Positions 1-10,424 of a stretch of 64,000 nt of DNA are shown here, one piece after another. The stretch is from positions 41,585,360 through 41,649,359 of the forward strand of contig OX328107.1 of assembly GCA_946811185.2 (NCBI GenBank), in the 5' to 3' direction. The position numbers and the translations under genes are program-made. The first letter of the stretch is position 1. Each line of letters starts with the position of its first letter. The notes beneath the pieces are model-generated. The model ran no database searches and had not been told where the DNA came from. It was given only the letters and a program-made list of their open reading frames with translations. This stretch comes from Hippopus hippopus. Lineage: Eukaryota; Mollusca; Bivalvia; Cardiida; Cardiidae.

Positions 1-308
1 TTTCTGACTGGCTAAACAAAATGTTTAAGCCACTCAGATGTTGTGCTACTCTAAAATTTAGAAAATTCTTGAGAATAAGACAAAGAATGTTTTTAAGAAT
101 GGTTGGTGAAAACACAGGCTGGCGTCGGTCGGCATGGGTCGAAACTTTTTGCCAATGGTACATTTTCTGCATGTCCAAGGACCATTCTACCTCATGATTC
201 AGTCGATTGTTATTTTTTTCCTATAATTATGAGATGACTTGCTTGGTATATTGGCATAATGCATCACGAAGATGCATTGAATCCCCTTTTGCCAGAGCAT
301 GGCCCATA
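1..308. repeat. Interspersed repeat pair: F7 fragment and F3 fragment
   Basis: Bases 1-115 match two later stretches (43895-44030 and 44340-44460) that share GTTGTG, TTGAGAATAAGAC and a 'gaatggctgagaaa'-like end; this repeat is called F7. Bases 117-308 are the inner and right part of F3, the palindromic family whose ends read GAGCCATGCTCTG. They include GGGTCGAAACTTTTTGCC, 'ctgcatgtccaaggacc' and the right terminus GCCAGAGCATGGC. No coding sequence is seen here. Confidence 0.6.
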
Positions 309-573
309 TAATTGTCATGAACAGAGGCTTTCAACTTGGACCAGTCTAGTGATTTGGTATAAATAGTTAGGGTAAAATACTCTTCTGCCATTTACTGTTC
401 CAGAATTTTTAACTAGTTAAACAAGTCATTTGATACGACCTGATTAAATGAATTTAATGTAAAACTTATAGTACATTACTCATGCGAACATTAAAGTTCG
501 CAACAAATGCATAGCCCAATTACAGCCCGCCTCGTCTGGGATTCGAAATCATGCGGTAATGATCTTCTTTTAT

Positions 574-802
574 TTAACTCTTTACCAAACGACAAAATTT
601 TAGACTGGTCCAAATTGAAAGCACTTGCAGATGACAAAATACACGTAACTCAAAAATTGAAATATGTTTCCAGCAGGGTAGAAAACATTGTGGGAAAAGG
701 AGAAAATGCTGGTTACCAGCATTTTCTCTTTTCCCCACAATGTTTTCAGAAGGCTTGTATCTCAGGGTCGTAGAAACCAGGGATTGTTTGGAAAAGGGTT
801 AA
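574..802. mobile_element. F1 hairpin MITE, complete copy
   Basis: This copy is the reference for F1. It is flanked by TTAA (574-577 and 799-802). It opens with CTCTTTACCAAACGAC and ends in the inverted form GGAAAAGGG. At its centre is a near-perfect palindrome whose halves meet at GGTTACCAGC, with outer arms AAACATTGTGGG and CCCACAATGTTTTC. The left arm carries two GACGACAAA-like words; the right arm carries CAGGGTCGT. The size, lack of coding capacity and TTAA target fit a non-autonomous piggyBac-type element. The superfamily is inferred from target and termini only. Confidence 0.8.
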
Positions 803-1124
803 GGCTTAAAAGACCAATACGGTAACCACTGAACTAGAGAGGGTCATCCCTTATGCAGTTGTTAGGTTATTGAGTTTATACGGCAAGAAACTATGCGGTA
901 AGGAAGAAGTGATCTCCCCTAACATTACACATTCATGTATCGGTGGCCTGGCGTTTTTCAAATTTTCAAAGCAAAATCTTAATATACTTGAGCGATTTCC
1001 TGGTCGAGAATCCCAATGTCTAGCTGGCCAAGAATTGATCAAAAACAAGCTTTCTGTTACAGTGACGGCTCTTGCTGGTGTTGTGGGCATCTCGCTCTGA
1101 TTGGCCGTACATGTAAAACAAAAA

Positions 1125-1587
1125 CAATGATAATAATAGCGATGATAATGATGATGATGAAGACAATAATGATAATAATAATAACAATGATAATAACAAC
1201 ATTAACAATAAATGACTTAAAATTCGTTTTTCACCTAAATTTTTAATCATAGATTGTAATTGATTTTCACATAACAAAATGTATGAACGTGTCTATATTG
1301 CAAAAATCTGAGGACAACAATTTAATTGCCGAAATGATATGATTTGTCTTTTAACCTATTACCATACAATACCTATTTTTAACCACCCTGGGAAATTAGA
1401 CTTTTGAAAACATTGTTGGAAAATGTGGAAATGCTGGTAACCAACTGGGTTTCACGTCTTGTATGTAACGGACTAAAATGTCTAGTCCGGATCGGAACAA
1501 TCTGTATACAACAATATTGACAGAGAGAGAGAGAGAGAGAGAAGAAGAAGAAGAAGAAAAAGCACTCACTCACTCACTCACTCACTT
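1125..1587. repeat. Low-complexity stretches plus F1 half copy
   Basis: 1125-1215 is a degenerate (GAT/AAT) microsatellite. 1385-1445 is a half F1 copy with the left hairpin arm only. 1521-1545 is (GA)n, 1543-1560 is (GAA)n and 1563-1587 is (CACT)n. The acidic or serine-rich reading frames here are microsatellite translations. Confidence 0.7.
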
Positions 1588-1784
1588 GGAAGATAAAGTC
1601 ATACCTGAGCAACCCTCTTCTTCCGAATGGCTTTTATATCTGGTCAAAAGAGAAAATTGTGAGATTTAGGATATTACAGTTTAGGTAATGAATTCAAGTC
1701 AAAACTTAATCGTTATCATAATCATCATGCAGGGCCGTAGCTAGCCCAAAATAGAGTGTACGCAAATGTTATACCTGCGGTATC

Positions 1785-1952
1785 AACCCTTATCCTACTA
1801 TATAAGTTAGACAAATTTACAAACCGATAGTAAAAATCCAAATATTACTATTTCACAGTTAAATGTTGGAGGAAATCATCTCCGTATCGGGCAGTCTGAT
1901 CTTGACCTACTCAGTCCGCAAAAGGTCCCTGAGACGCGCTTAGCAGCCTAAG
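1785..1952. mobile_element. F2 palindromic MITE copy (partial)
   Basis: F2 is a TTAA-ended family of about 210 bp whose middle reads GATCAGACTGCAC, an AACGT-type spacer, then the inverted GTGCAGTCTGATC. This copy keeps the left half 'cctac-tatataagttag' and the right end 'gcgcttagcagcctaag'. The central palindrome is partly lost, leaving GGGCAGTCTGATCTTGA. The sequence after it (1960-2090) is a separate G-rich repeat. Confidence 0.6.
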
Positions 1953-2154
1953 CTTGGGTTAAGCGAGGCGCGAAGTGCCGAGAGAGGGTCTGGAGGGTCT
2001 CCCTGAGAAAAAATGTTAAATTGTAGAAGCTATAATTTGGTGGTCTCTGGGGACATTTTTTAGCAAAATTGTCTTTCTTCTTTGTTAAAGTGTACACGAC
2101 TGTGTGTTTTTGGGTAAAGGCAGCTACGCCCTTATCATAATGAACCGAAGTATC

Positions 2155-2156
<2 letters not shown>

Positions 2157-2223
<67 letters not shown>

Positions 2224-2230
2224 TCTCTCT
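2157..2230. repeat. (CT)n microsatellite
   Basis: An almost pure CT dinucleotide tract of about 70 bp. It produces Arg-Glu or Ser-Leu shadow reading frames only. Confidence 0.95.
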
Positions 2231-2412
2231 ACTGTTATGCAAATTTTTACTGAGATAAATATGCTCAAATGATGGTAGATGGTACGCAATTAAAGACTGC
2301 CGTAATTTCTTTCTGATATGTTTGCGTTATTAGAACGTATGCTGCATGCACAAGATACAAGAGTACCATAAGGTCAAAAGGAAACAAATATTTATTTTTG
2401 TGGGGAAATATC

Positions 2413-2624
2413 TTAACCATTAGGCTGCTAAGCGCGACTCACTGACCTTTTGCGGACAGTGTAGATCAAGATCAGACTGCACAGAACGTGTAGTCTGATC
2501 TTGGATCTTCACTGTCCGACAGGGAGATATTATTCCCCAAAACGTAACTTTGAAATAGCAACATATGGGTTTTTACTATCGAATTGAAAATTTCATTTTA
2601 GTTATTTAGTTGGATAAGGGTTAA
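2413..2624. mobile_element. F2 palindromic MITE, complete copy
   Basis: Bounded by TTAACCATTAGGCTGCTAAG on the left and GGATAAGGGTTAA on the right. The central inverted repeat GATCAAGATCAGACTGCAC/GTAGTCTGATCTTGGATC is intact. It is in the opposite orientation to the copy at 1785. Confidence 0.75.
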
Positions 2625-2701
2625 TGAGAAAGGGGCGACACTTTTGTCGTAGTATATTTTGCAATTATTATGAGTCTCACAATGTCTCACATTAAATAGA
2701 G

Positions 2702-2859
2702 TTTATTTCATCAGCTTGTGGTTAATATGGGGAAATATTTGCCGAAAAAGGGAAAGGTATGCAAAAATAACGAGTGCCGTAAGGCACGAGTTATTTTCGC
2801 GGACCTTTCCCTTTTGAGGCAAATATTTCCCCATATTAACCACAAGCTGATGAAATAAA
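2702..2859. mobile_element. Snap-back hairpin element, 42-bp perfect outer stem
   Basis: 2702-2743 (TTTATTTCATCAGC... to ...ATTTGCC) is the exact reverse complement of 2818-2859. Inside, AAAGGGAAAGGT, AAATAAC and GTGCC pair with their complements, giving a nearly continuous stem of about 75 bp closed by a very short loop (GTAA). No second copy was seen. A single-copy MITE or recent hairpin insertion is likely; the target duplication is unclear. Confidence 0.8.
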
Positions 2860-3119
2860 TTATATACTATATTTCCTCTGATTATTTTGTCAACGAATGC
2901 CACTTTTAAAACTTAAAAACTTAAAAAACTTGAAAAAGAGTTCCAGATTTTCGGCAGGAGGAAAATATTCACTGTGACGGGGAAATAATTCCCCCCAGCT
3001 TAAATTACGACATTTCTTTACCCATAACATTTCTAAAAATAGACACATGAAATATAATATAGTCTGTGAAAGTTCCTGTTACTGGCAGAAAAATGAATAT
3101 TAATTCTTATCTTGCTAAA

Positions 3120-3760
3120 TAAGTTTCATGAAACTTTCTTGAAAGCCGGTTATAAAAACCCTGAATAATGCTATTTCAAATTTACTCTCTTTTAAAAAAA
3201 AAAGAAAAAAAAAAAAACTTCCTTATAGGACAGTATAGATCAAAGATCAGACTGCACGTTCTGTACAGTCTGATCTTGATCTACACTGTCCGCAAAATGT
3301 CAGTGAGCCGCGCTTGGCAGCCTAAGGGTTAAAAACTGGAATAAAAGTTGGCAACTTTAATTCTAGTTTACTTCTGGCAGCTATTGGGCCTTAAATATCG
3401 CTTTTTTTTCTGAAAGTGTAGGTCAAAGGGCAGACTGTGCTCAACGACATGTCTGATCTTTGATCTACATGTACATTGGCCGATTGGTTGTGAAAAATAT
3501 GAGTGACATTCTGTGAAAAGGGGACTTAACGTATTTCGGTGATGCATCATATTAAGCAAGTCTTTATATTATTACGGATCCATAAAATCTATCTTGTCTA
3601 ACAACTGACTGAATCGTTGGGAATAATGGTCCTTTGGCATGCAGAAAATTTACCAATAGCAAAAAGTTTTGACACAAGGTCAGCCTGCGCGGACTGCGCA
3701 GGCTGACCTGAATCGATACTCTTTGCAGCTGCATTAAGTCCCCTTTTCACAAAGCATTGC
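3120..3760. repeat. F2 copy and F3 fragment
   Basis: 3120-3335 is an F2 copy holding the palindrome GATCAGACTGCACGTTCTG and the end 'gcagcctaagggttaa'; its left half is eroded by an A-rich tract at 3193-3220. 3405-3480 holds a very degenerate second F2-like palindrome. 3595-3760 is an F3 copy with the GCGCGGACTGCGC palindrome and the terminus 'ccccttttcac'. Confidence 0.65.
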
Positions 3761-4059
3761 TCAATTCAATAAATAGCAGGCCCGAAACCACAATATAAAG
3801 GTGTTTCGCCCTGATTTAGTCATGATGTACAAACCCTAGATATCAATTTCATGTATTTATGAGTGTAAGGGTTCCTACATCTCGTTAAACTTAATACTTG
3901 AAGAAAATCCCATTCCTACTTCCCTTTACTCTTTCCGTTTTTAACTTTTACTTCACCCTCAGAGGCGACATAAATGGCTTTTGCAAATGGCATAGAGCAA
4001 GATCAGACTGTACAGAACGTAGGTCCGCTGCTTCAGTCAGTTTAAACTTTGTTTAACCA

Positions 4060-4140
4060 TTCTCCTCACAATCTAGAATTGTAATGAATTTAAAGAAGAA
4101 GGCTTTTGAAAACTGTGTGGGAAAAATGAAAATGCTGGTC
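4060..4140. repeat. F1 half copy
   Basis: 'aagaaggcttttgaaaactg' followed by GTGGGAAAAA and AAAATGCTGG is the left hairpin arm of F1. The copy stops at the palindrome centre and runs into a (CTGT)n tract. An F2 fragment (GATCAGACTGTACAGAACG) lies just upstream at 3988-4020. Confidence 0.6.
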
Positions 4141-4289
4141 TGTCCGTCTGTCTGTTTGAACACACACAGAATTTATATTGCTGAATAAAGTTCCGCTTGC
4201 TTTTTTGGGTGAAATTTATTTGAACCAAATGAGAATGATAATGAGAAACGGCTGTTGCGCAAGACATATATTTGAGTCATGTATCATGA

Positions 4290-4395
4290 GTTACAACTGA
4301 GTGATCTACCCTTGAATGCAGGGCGGTTTAAGCTTGGTTCGAACACCCGTGTTCTCTATCAGAGCTTTGGGTAGGTGTGTCACCTAATATTGCAT
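4290..4395 (+). repeat. tRNA-like SINE fragment
   Basis: TTGGTTCGAACACCC (about 4334-4348) resembles a tRNA B box. ACTGAGTGATC upstream resembles an A box at roughly tRNA spacing. The body is short and no second copy was recognised, so this is only a plausible SINE head. Confidence 0.35.
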
Positions 4396-4404
4396 TTACA
4401 GTTG

Positions 4405-4690
4405 AGCCATGCTACTTGGAAAGGGGGCTAAATGCATCTGCAAAAAAGTGTCGACCCATGTCTACCTGCAGAGTCTGCTAACATGGGTCGAAACTTTTTG
4501 CTACTGGAAAATTTTCTGCATGTCAAAGGACAATCTACTTCGTGACTCAGTCAATTGTTGAACAAAATTCATGTACATAATAATTATGATACAGATCAAT
4601 AATAACCCAATGTCTTGTTTGTTTTAATACATTGCGGAGATGCTTTAAATACCTTTTTGCAAAATCTGTTTTATTAAGCTGCCTTACAAG
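4405..4690. mobile_element. F3 palindromic MITE
   Basis: Starts GAGCCATGCTACTTGG and continues through 'aaaaaagtgtcgaccc', 'catgggtcgaaactttttgc' and 'ctgcatgtcaaaggac'. The right part 'cattgcggagatgctttaaa' is degraded. Confidence 0.65.
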
Positions 4691-4738
4691 TTCTAATCAT
4701 GACTGTAAACAAAAAGGCCACTGGGTTTTAAAGACACT

Positions 4739-4966
4739 TTAACTTTTTACCACGTGATAAATGTTAGACTGTTCCAATTTGAAAGCATTTGCAGACGACA
4801 TATTAAACTAAGCTGAAATGATGATACTTGTCTGTGAACGTGTAGGAAATCTTGCGTGAAAAGGAAAAATAATAGCAACAAGAATTTTCTTTTCTTTTCC
4901 ACACAGTTTTCACAAGGCTATTTCATCAGGGTTGTTGAAACTCGGAATTTAGTGGTAAAGAGTTAA
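4739..4966. mobile_element. F1 hairpin MITE, diverged copy
   Basis: TTAA ends at 4739-4742 and 4963-4966. It has F1 arms 'gcatttgcagacgacatatt' and 'ggtaaagagttaa', with a degraded central hairpin (AATAGCAACAAGAATTTTC). Confidence 0.7.
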
Positions 4967-5232
4967 CTCCGAAAACTAGGTTTCAAGTGCTACAGTTTTG
5001 TAGTAGCCAAACACTAAAGGAGTTGCTTATTCGAATACAGGTTGGTTAAACATTCAGTTCCAAACCGTATGAAACAGGTTGGTCGGGGTGATACAAAATG
5101 GCATCTAAAATATAGGTATACTTTTATCGCGGCTTTACATATCGTTGACGGAAATGCGTCTTCCATTTTCGGTTGAGCACTGTAACAATATAAAGCATTC
5201 CGATTTGCTCAAACAGTCAGTTTGTCTCTAAA

Positions 5233-5499
5233 ATGTTAGAAAATTTTGCAGTTACCCGAGCATTTTCTCCTTTTCTTACAATATTTCTAAATACTCGCTT
5301 CCGCAGAGTTGCAAGACAGGCCTGTAGCAATGATACAAAATTTATTGCCGTTACAGGCTTGTTTTTCATCGCCGGAAATTCAGAATTCAGCTACTTGCTG
5401 CCCAGGATTCTGGTTGGGATACTCGCTTCGACAACTATAGTATTCGTGGAAAACGCTCCACGTAAAGACCGCGTTCAGGCTTTATACGATGAATGTTAA
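5233..5499 (+). CDS. Unidentified 88-codon ORF (doubtful)
   Basis: An ATG-initiated frame of 88 codons in one of the few non-repetitive stretches of the first 10 kb. The product would have a basic N-terminal third (NTRFRRVARQ) and two hydrophobic stretches (FIAVTGLFFIAG and RILVGILASTTIVFV), followed by a charged tail. I recognise no family. There is no supporting splice site pattern or conserved motif, so chance is the simpler explanation. Confidence 0.15.
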   Translation: MLENFAVTRAFSPFLTIFLNTRFRRVARQACSNDTKFIAVTGLFFIAGNSEFSYLLPRILVGILASTTIVFVENAPRKDRVQALYDEC

Positions 5500-5534
5500 G
5501 TATGAAATAAGATAATTTAAATAAGTCATGCTCC

Positions 5535-5750
5535 GACAAAAGAGAGTTTAATGCATCTACGTGGTGCATAATACTACGAAAGCCATCGCATAATTATGGA
5601 TCGATAAAATCCATTTTGTGAAACAACCAACTACACCTTGAGATAGAATGGTCCTTTGACATGCAGAAAATTGACCATCAGCAAAAGGTTTTGACTATGT
5701 TAGTATGCGCGGAATGCATTAATCCCTCTTTTGACAGAACATGGCTCAAA
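5535..5750. mobile_element. F3 fragment
   Basis: Contains 'tgcatctacgtggtgcataa', 'ttgacatgcagaaaattgac', AAAAGGTTTTGAC and 'ttgacagaacatggctcaaa'. The central GCGCAGGC palindrome is eroded. Confidence 0.6.
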
Positions 5751-6119
5751 TGTAGCTTCCCATCTGCTCCATCATAATAAAACAATCGATAGGCGGAAAA
5801 ATTAGAAGTCAACGACTCGACAACCATACTGTAATGTGTCACTTTACCGAGAGATTGCGGTATGTTTTTATCAGATTGATATTTGAAATACCTCTGGGAC
5901 TAACGTACATGTAGTTATAACTACACTACACAATTTTCTAGATTGTTTCATCCCGTATCAGATTGTGACTGCTTGAGCCTCTGTGTTTAACCCTTTGGGC
6001 GCCTATTAAACCCCAAGGACAATTTTAGTCTACAATTTAACACTCAAATAATTGCAATTTCAAGTTTTTTTTTTTTTATGAGACCAGATAATGGCGTCAT
6101 CGTACCTGTTTTGAATACG

Positions 6120-7680
6120 AGCTCTCATTCCAACTAGAGGGCCATGATGGATCAAAGTCGCTCACCTGAGCCTTTCTGGCTCAAAATGACCCGTTTCAAA
6201 GCTCGCCTGAGACATCAAGACAAACATTTAACAAACTTTCATAAGTATTGGACTGAAAATGTGGCTTCTAGAGTAAACACAGGTTTTTCAAAGGTTTGAC
6301 CTGGTGACCTAGTTTTTGACCCAACATGACCCATTTTCAAAGATGTCCGAAATATCATCAAGACAAACATTCTGATCAAGTTTCATGGGTATTAGACTGA
6401 AAATGGGATCTCTAGGACATACACAAGTTTTTTCAAAGATTTGACCTTGTGACCTAGTTTTTGACCCAACATGACCCATTTTCAAACTCGTCCTAGATAT
6501 CATCAGGACAAACAGTCTAAGTTCCATGAGTATTGGCCTGAAAATGTGATCTCTGAAGCATACATAAGGTTTTTCAAAGATTTTACCTGGTGACCTAGTT
6601 TTTTACCCAAGATGACTCTTATTTTTAATAAAACTCGTCCAACATGATATGAAGACAAACATTCCGACCAACCTTTATGAGTACTGGACTGAACATGTGG
6701 CCTCTAGAGTGTACACAAGGTTTTTCTAAAATTTCACCTAGTGACCTAGTTTTTAGCCTGACATGACCGAGTTTCTAAGGCATCTGACGTATCATCAAAA
6801 TAAACATTTTGACAAGGTTCAGTGAGTATGGGACTAAAATTGTGGCTTCTAGAGCGTACAAAATGTTTCTCAATGATTTCAGCCAGTGACCTAGTTTTTG
6901 ATTTGAAGTGACCCAGTTTTAGAGTCTTTGTAGATATCAACGAGACAAATATTCTGACTCAGTTTCATGAGTATTTGACTGAAAATATGGCCTTTTAAGC
7001 CTATACAAGGTTCTTAAAAGATTTGACCTGGTGACCCAGTTTTTCGCTAAACGTGACCCATTTTCAAATTCTTCCGAGACATTATTAATACAAACATTTT
7101 GACTAATTTTTATGAGTATTGTATAGAAAATATGGCCCCTAAAGCATACACAAGGTTTTGCAGTGATTTGATCCGGTGACCTAGTTTTATCAAACTCTCT
7201 GAGGTACTATCAAGACAGAGAATCTGACCAAGTTTCATGAGTACTGGACTGAAAATGTGGTATCTTGAGCGTAAATAAGGGTTATCTTAGATTTGATCTG
7301 GTGACCTAGTTTTTGACCCGATGTGACCCACGTTCAAATTCGTCCAACATACATCAAGACAAACATTCTGATCAACTTTCATGAGTACTGGTCTGAAAAT
7401 TTAGCCTTTAGAGCATACACAAGGTTCGTCAGTGATTTGACCCAGTGACCTAGTTTTTGACTCGACATGATCCATTTTCAAACCCTTCCGAAATATCATC
7501 AAGACAATTATTCTGACCAAGTTTCATTAGTATCGGACTGAAAATGTAGCCTGTAGAGAGTACACGAGGTAAATAGTTGACGACGGACCACGCACGACAC
7601 ACGACGGACGACGGACACAGCAAGATCACAAAAGCTCACCCTAATCACATCGTGCTCAGGTGAGCTAAAAATCGGCGCGT
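6120..7680 (+). mobile_element. Tandem-repeat cassette with inverted GCTCACCTGAGC ends
   Basis: About nine or ten diverged units of roughly 145 bp run from about 6180 to 7580. The marker GTGACCTAGTTTTT recurs near 6306, 6450, 6591, 6739, 6887, 7031, 7177, 7300 and 7446, along with TCATGAGTATTGGACTGAAAA and ATCAAGACAAACATTCTGAC variants. The array is preceded by GAGGGCCATGATGG and GCTCACCTGAGC, and followed by a GACGACGGAC tract and the inverted GCTCAGGTGAGC. This plan of unique ends around a tandem core resembles the bivalve 'pearl' and Helentron-like non-autonomous elements. The assignment is from memory of architecture. Confidence 0.7.
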
Positions 7681-8100
7681 ACTTTTGATTATAGGACATT
7701 CCCACACGCCTTTGCGAAATTCAACAGTGAACTCTATAAATAATTTAAAAGGCTACGTATCACTTTTCCGGAAATACCTTTAAGTCCTATTTTTCTCTGA
7801 CACTTCTCTTCCATATTCACTAGTGGTTTCCAAACAATTGCCTTTTTTCAATTTTGTGATAAAATATTTTTTAACTTTGGTATGATTATGAAACCTGAAA
7901 AGGCCCCTTTTATGGAAACATTTATCACGTATTAACTTTCTCAGTACAAAAATGAAACTTTTTTTTTGCAAGTTTTGTGTCATGATAATTACCCCGATTC
8001 ACACCACCCCGCCCTATAACACAACATTGTGATACTTTGTGAGAACCTATCCCCTTACTGTGTCTTGATCTCGTTAAAGGTTTCAAATTGCAATTGGAAA
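7681..8100. other. No feature seen
   Basis: Unique AT-rich sequence with no reading frame of coding character and no recognised repeat. Confidence 0.5.
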
Positions 8101-8362
8101 TGAGCCATGCTCTGTAAAAAAAAGGGCCTTAATGCATTTGCAAAAAGTATCGACCTATGTCAGCCTGCGCAGTCAGCGCAGGCTGACATTGGCCGAACCT
8201 TTTTGCCTAGTGTAATTTTTCTGTATGTCAAAAGACCTTCTTCCTCTAGATCCAATTGGTTTTTAAAATAAATGGATCTGATTGATCGGTAATTATGTGA
8301 TGAGTTGCTTGGAATAATGTATAACAGAGATGCATCAAGCCCCCTTTTGCCAGAGCATGGCT
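8101..8362. mobile_element. F3 palindromic MITE, complete copy
   Basis: Ends GAGCCATGCTCTG and CCAGAGCATGGCTC are inverted repeats, flanked by AAAT on both sides (a 4-bp target duplication is likely). Inside are 'cgacctatgtcagcctgcgc', its complement 'gcgcaggctgacat', and 'ttgcttggaataatg'. This is the cleanest F3 copy in the window. Confidence 0.75.
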
Positions 8363-8625
8363 CAAATGAAAATTTAATTTTGTGACTGTATTAGTTTTAA
8401 TATGGCCTGCAACACGCGAAAAGGGACATTAGGACATTTGCGTAAAGTGTCGTCTCGGATCAGCCTGCGCAGTCCGCGCAGGCTAATCCGAAACGACACT
8501 TTCCGTTTTTATGTAATTTTCTGTTTTGCGCATGTCTATTGTTTCACAAAATCTAATGTAGTCGTAAAGTGCCGTCTCGGATTAACCTGTGCGGACTGTG
8601 CAGGCTAATCCGAGACGACACTTTA

Positions 8626-9997
8626 AGCCTGTCTCACACAGAACACACGGCTTATACGGTTGGCCACCCGTGTAAACCGTACATACAACCGAACCAACCG
8701 TGGCCTTATCCGAGTTACACTCGGGCCATTCGAGTGTATCCGTGAAAGCCGTGTATGATTTTTAAAACTTTTAAAAAACTGGCACGGGTGCCATGTCCGT
8801 GTATGATCGTATTAGCGATCGTACAAGACCGTGAGAGACCGTGTGAGACCGTACGAGACCGTATATACAACCGCACATGAAGTCCACTCCACGAGTCAGC
8901 TCAACCGTGTCAATATCGTATATAAATCGTATGGAATCGTGTGAAACCGTTCCCGAGTCCTATATCCAACACCCGGATTAACACTCGAATGTCACACGAT
9001 CACCGTACGATTCACACGAGTGTACACACGGTTTTATACGATCGCCATACGACCAATACGGTTTCATACGATCGCCATACGACCAATACGGTTCAAGTAC
9101 GAATTATACATGGTCAAGTACGACCAGACACGGTCTCTACGTCTGTACAAAGCTCGTGTATGATCATACAGCACTCGAACACAACAGAAAACACAACTAC
9201 CTGCTGCCACCTTGAAACAACAGAGTACTTGCTACATAATGCCTCCAAAGAAGAAGAAGGTCCCCAAAAGAATCCCCACCATGGAAGATTCTCCCAGCGA
9301 GAATACAAAAAGGGCCACCAAGGCCCTCCGACCACTTCAACCTGTTGACCCTGTCGACCCTGATGAGCTGGAGGACCCGCTGGCACTACCTGACGAGATA
9401 CCCAGAGATTCAGACTCGGATGCCAGCTCCATGGGCCCTCCAGGAACTGCCGCACCCACGAAAAAAAGGTACATTTTACATAATCTCAATGTCTATCAGT
9501 CTTATCATGATTTCTAATTCCCTTATTCTGTCATCTGCCATTTTTATAACTTCTCTGTTGAAAGTTCGAAAATTTATGAAGCCAAGCCATCAAAACGAGT
9601 CAATTTATATCAAAACATACACGAATGTGTGATAAATCGAGCATAACTCGAACAAAAGTCGGTGGGACCGTATGTAAACCCTGTAAATGTCCAGTTAATC
9701 GAGTAAAAGTCGTGTTTAATCGTACTAGGCCGTAACAGACCGTACTAGACCGTACTTGGAACCGTACAACAATCGTATGAAAATCGTTTGCAAATCGTGT
9801 TCAAACCGTGACAAACCTTGCTTGACCGAGTATATCCGTGCTTTGTTCGTACATACTCGTGCTACATTCGAGTCTAAATCGTACCAACTCATCCCCAGGC
9901 ACGGTTGGAGCTCAATACTCGTACCAGTCAACCCGTGTATAACCGAGTATACCGTATTGGAACCGTGTGCCCAACCGTGTTCTGTGTGAGACAGGCT
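8626..9997. mobile_element. Probable PIF/Harbinger element with ACCGT-rich arrays
   Basis: Termini AGCCTGTCTCACACAGAACA and the inverted TGTTCTGTGTGAGACAGGCT are bounded by TTA on both sides (8623-8625 and 9998-10000). The three-base TTA duplication is the target preference of PIF/Harbinger elements. The flanks (about 8640-9180 and 9650-9985) are crowded with ACCGT, TCGTA and ACGGTT words, including 'gagaccgt' repeated at 6-10 bp spacing near 8825-8865 and a 27-bp tandem duplication at about 9037-9092. The centre holds one coding-like exon. No transposase is present, so this copy cannot move by itself. Confidence 0.7.
9239..9468 (+). CDS. Single coding exon inside the Harbinger-like element
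   Basis: ATG at 9239 opens 76 codons plus two bases, ending at a splice-donor-like AAAAG|GTACAT. The product begins MPPKKKKVPKRIPTMEDS, a strong basic nuclear-localisation-type cluster. A proline- and acid-rich linker follows (PVDPVDPDELEDPL, RDSDSDASSM), then PGTAAPTKK just before the donor. Base composition is clearly GC-richer than the surroundings, as expected for coding DNA. Animal Harbingers encode a second, Myb/SANT-type DNA-binding protein, and a basic KKR preceding the next exon would suit its N-terminal exon. That role is inference. No downstream exon is visible, so the gene is truncated here. Confidence 0.45.
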
Positions 9998-10107
9998 TTA
10001 CGCAAATGTCCGAATGCACCTTTTCGCGTGTTGCAAGCCTTATTGTACCATTATATTTCCTCCCTGACTTACTCTCCAAATCATCATTTCCATAAAAAGT
10101 AAACAAA

Positions 10108-10424
10108 ACGGGTGTTAAAGTAAATTTGAATTTAAATCACACCATTTAAAAGTATGGAAACTATTTTGAATATGACAATCTGTTATTGTACGATCCCAGT
10201 CAATTAGTCGATGGCAGAGAAATGGATTTTTCAACTAGGTTAAAACCTGCCAAGTCACTGTCTTTTGTTTAAGTATAGTTTTTACCTGATTTTAAAATAC
10301 GTTTTTTCTGCCAGCGGCTTGCACTTGGACCTGCCACACAATGACAGATTGTCATCTTCACAATATTTTCCATACTTATAAATTGTATGATTTGAATTTA
10401 AACGCATTTTAACACCTGCATTGA
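10108..10424. mobile_element. F5 MITE with about 60-bp inverted termini
   Basis: The left end GGTGTTAAA...CACACCATTTAAAAGTATGG, continuing to ATGACAATCTGT, is mirrored by ACAGATTGTCATCTTCACAA...TTAACACC on the right. Inner repeats 'gcagagaaatggattttt' and 'tttttctgccagcggc' form a second inverted pair. Other copies are at 14985-15170 (partial), 45200-45440 and 56757-57015. Confidence 0.8.

Larger units (their letters stand above)
8404..10039. mobile_element. F4 palindromic MITE split by a 1.37-kb insertion
   Basis: F4 is a family of about 260 bp with ends GGCTTGCAACACGCG and two internal palindromes GCCTGCGCAGTCCGCGCAGG. The left part runs 8404-8622 and the right 40 bp run 10001-10039. Between them sits a different element (8626-9997). 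The intact copy at 59251-59511 shows the undisturbed sequence GACACTT-ACACAAATG across the break. Confidence 0.85.

Noticed and set aside
1948..2289. 113-codon ORF with Arg-Glu run
   Set aside because: The (CT)n tract produces it; the ends fall in F2 and other repeat sequence.
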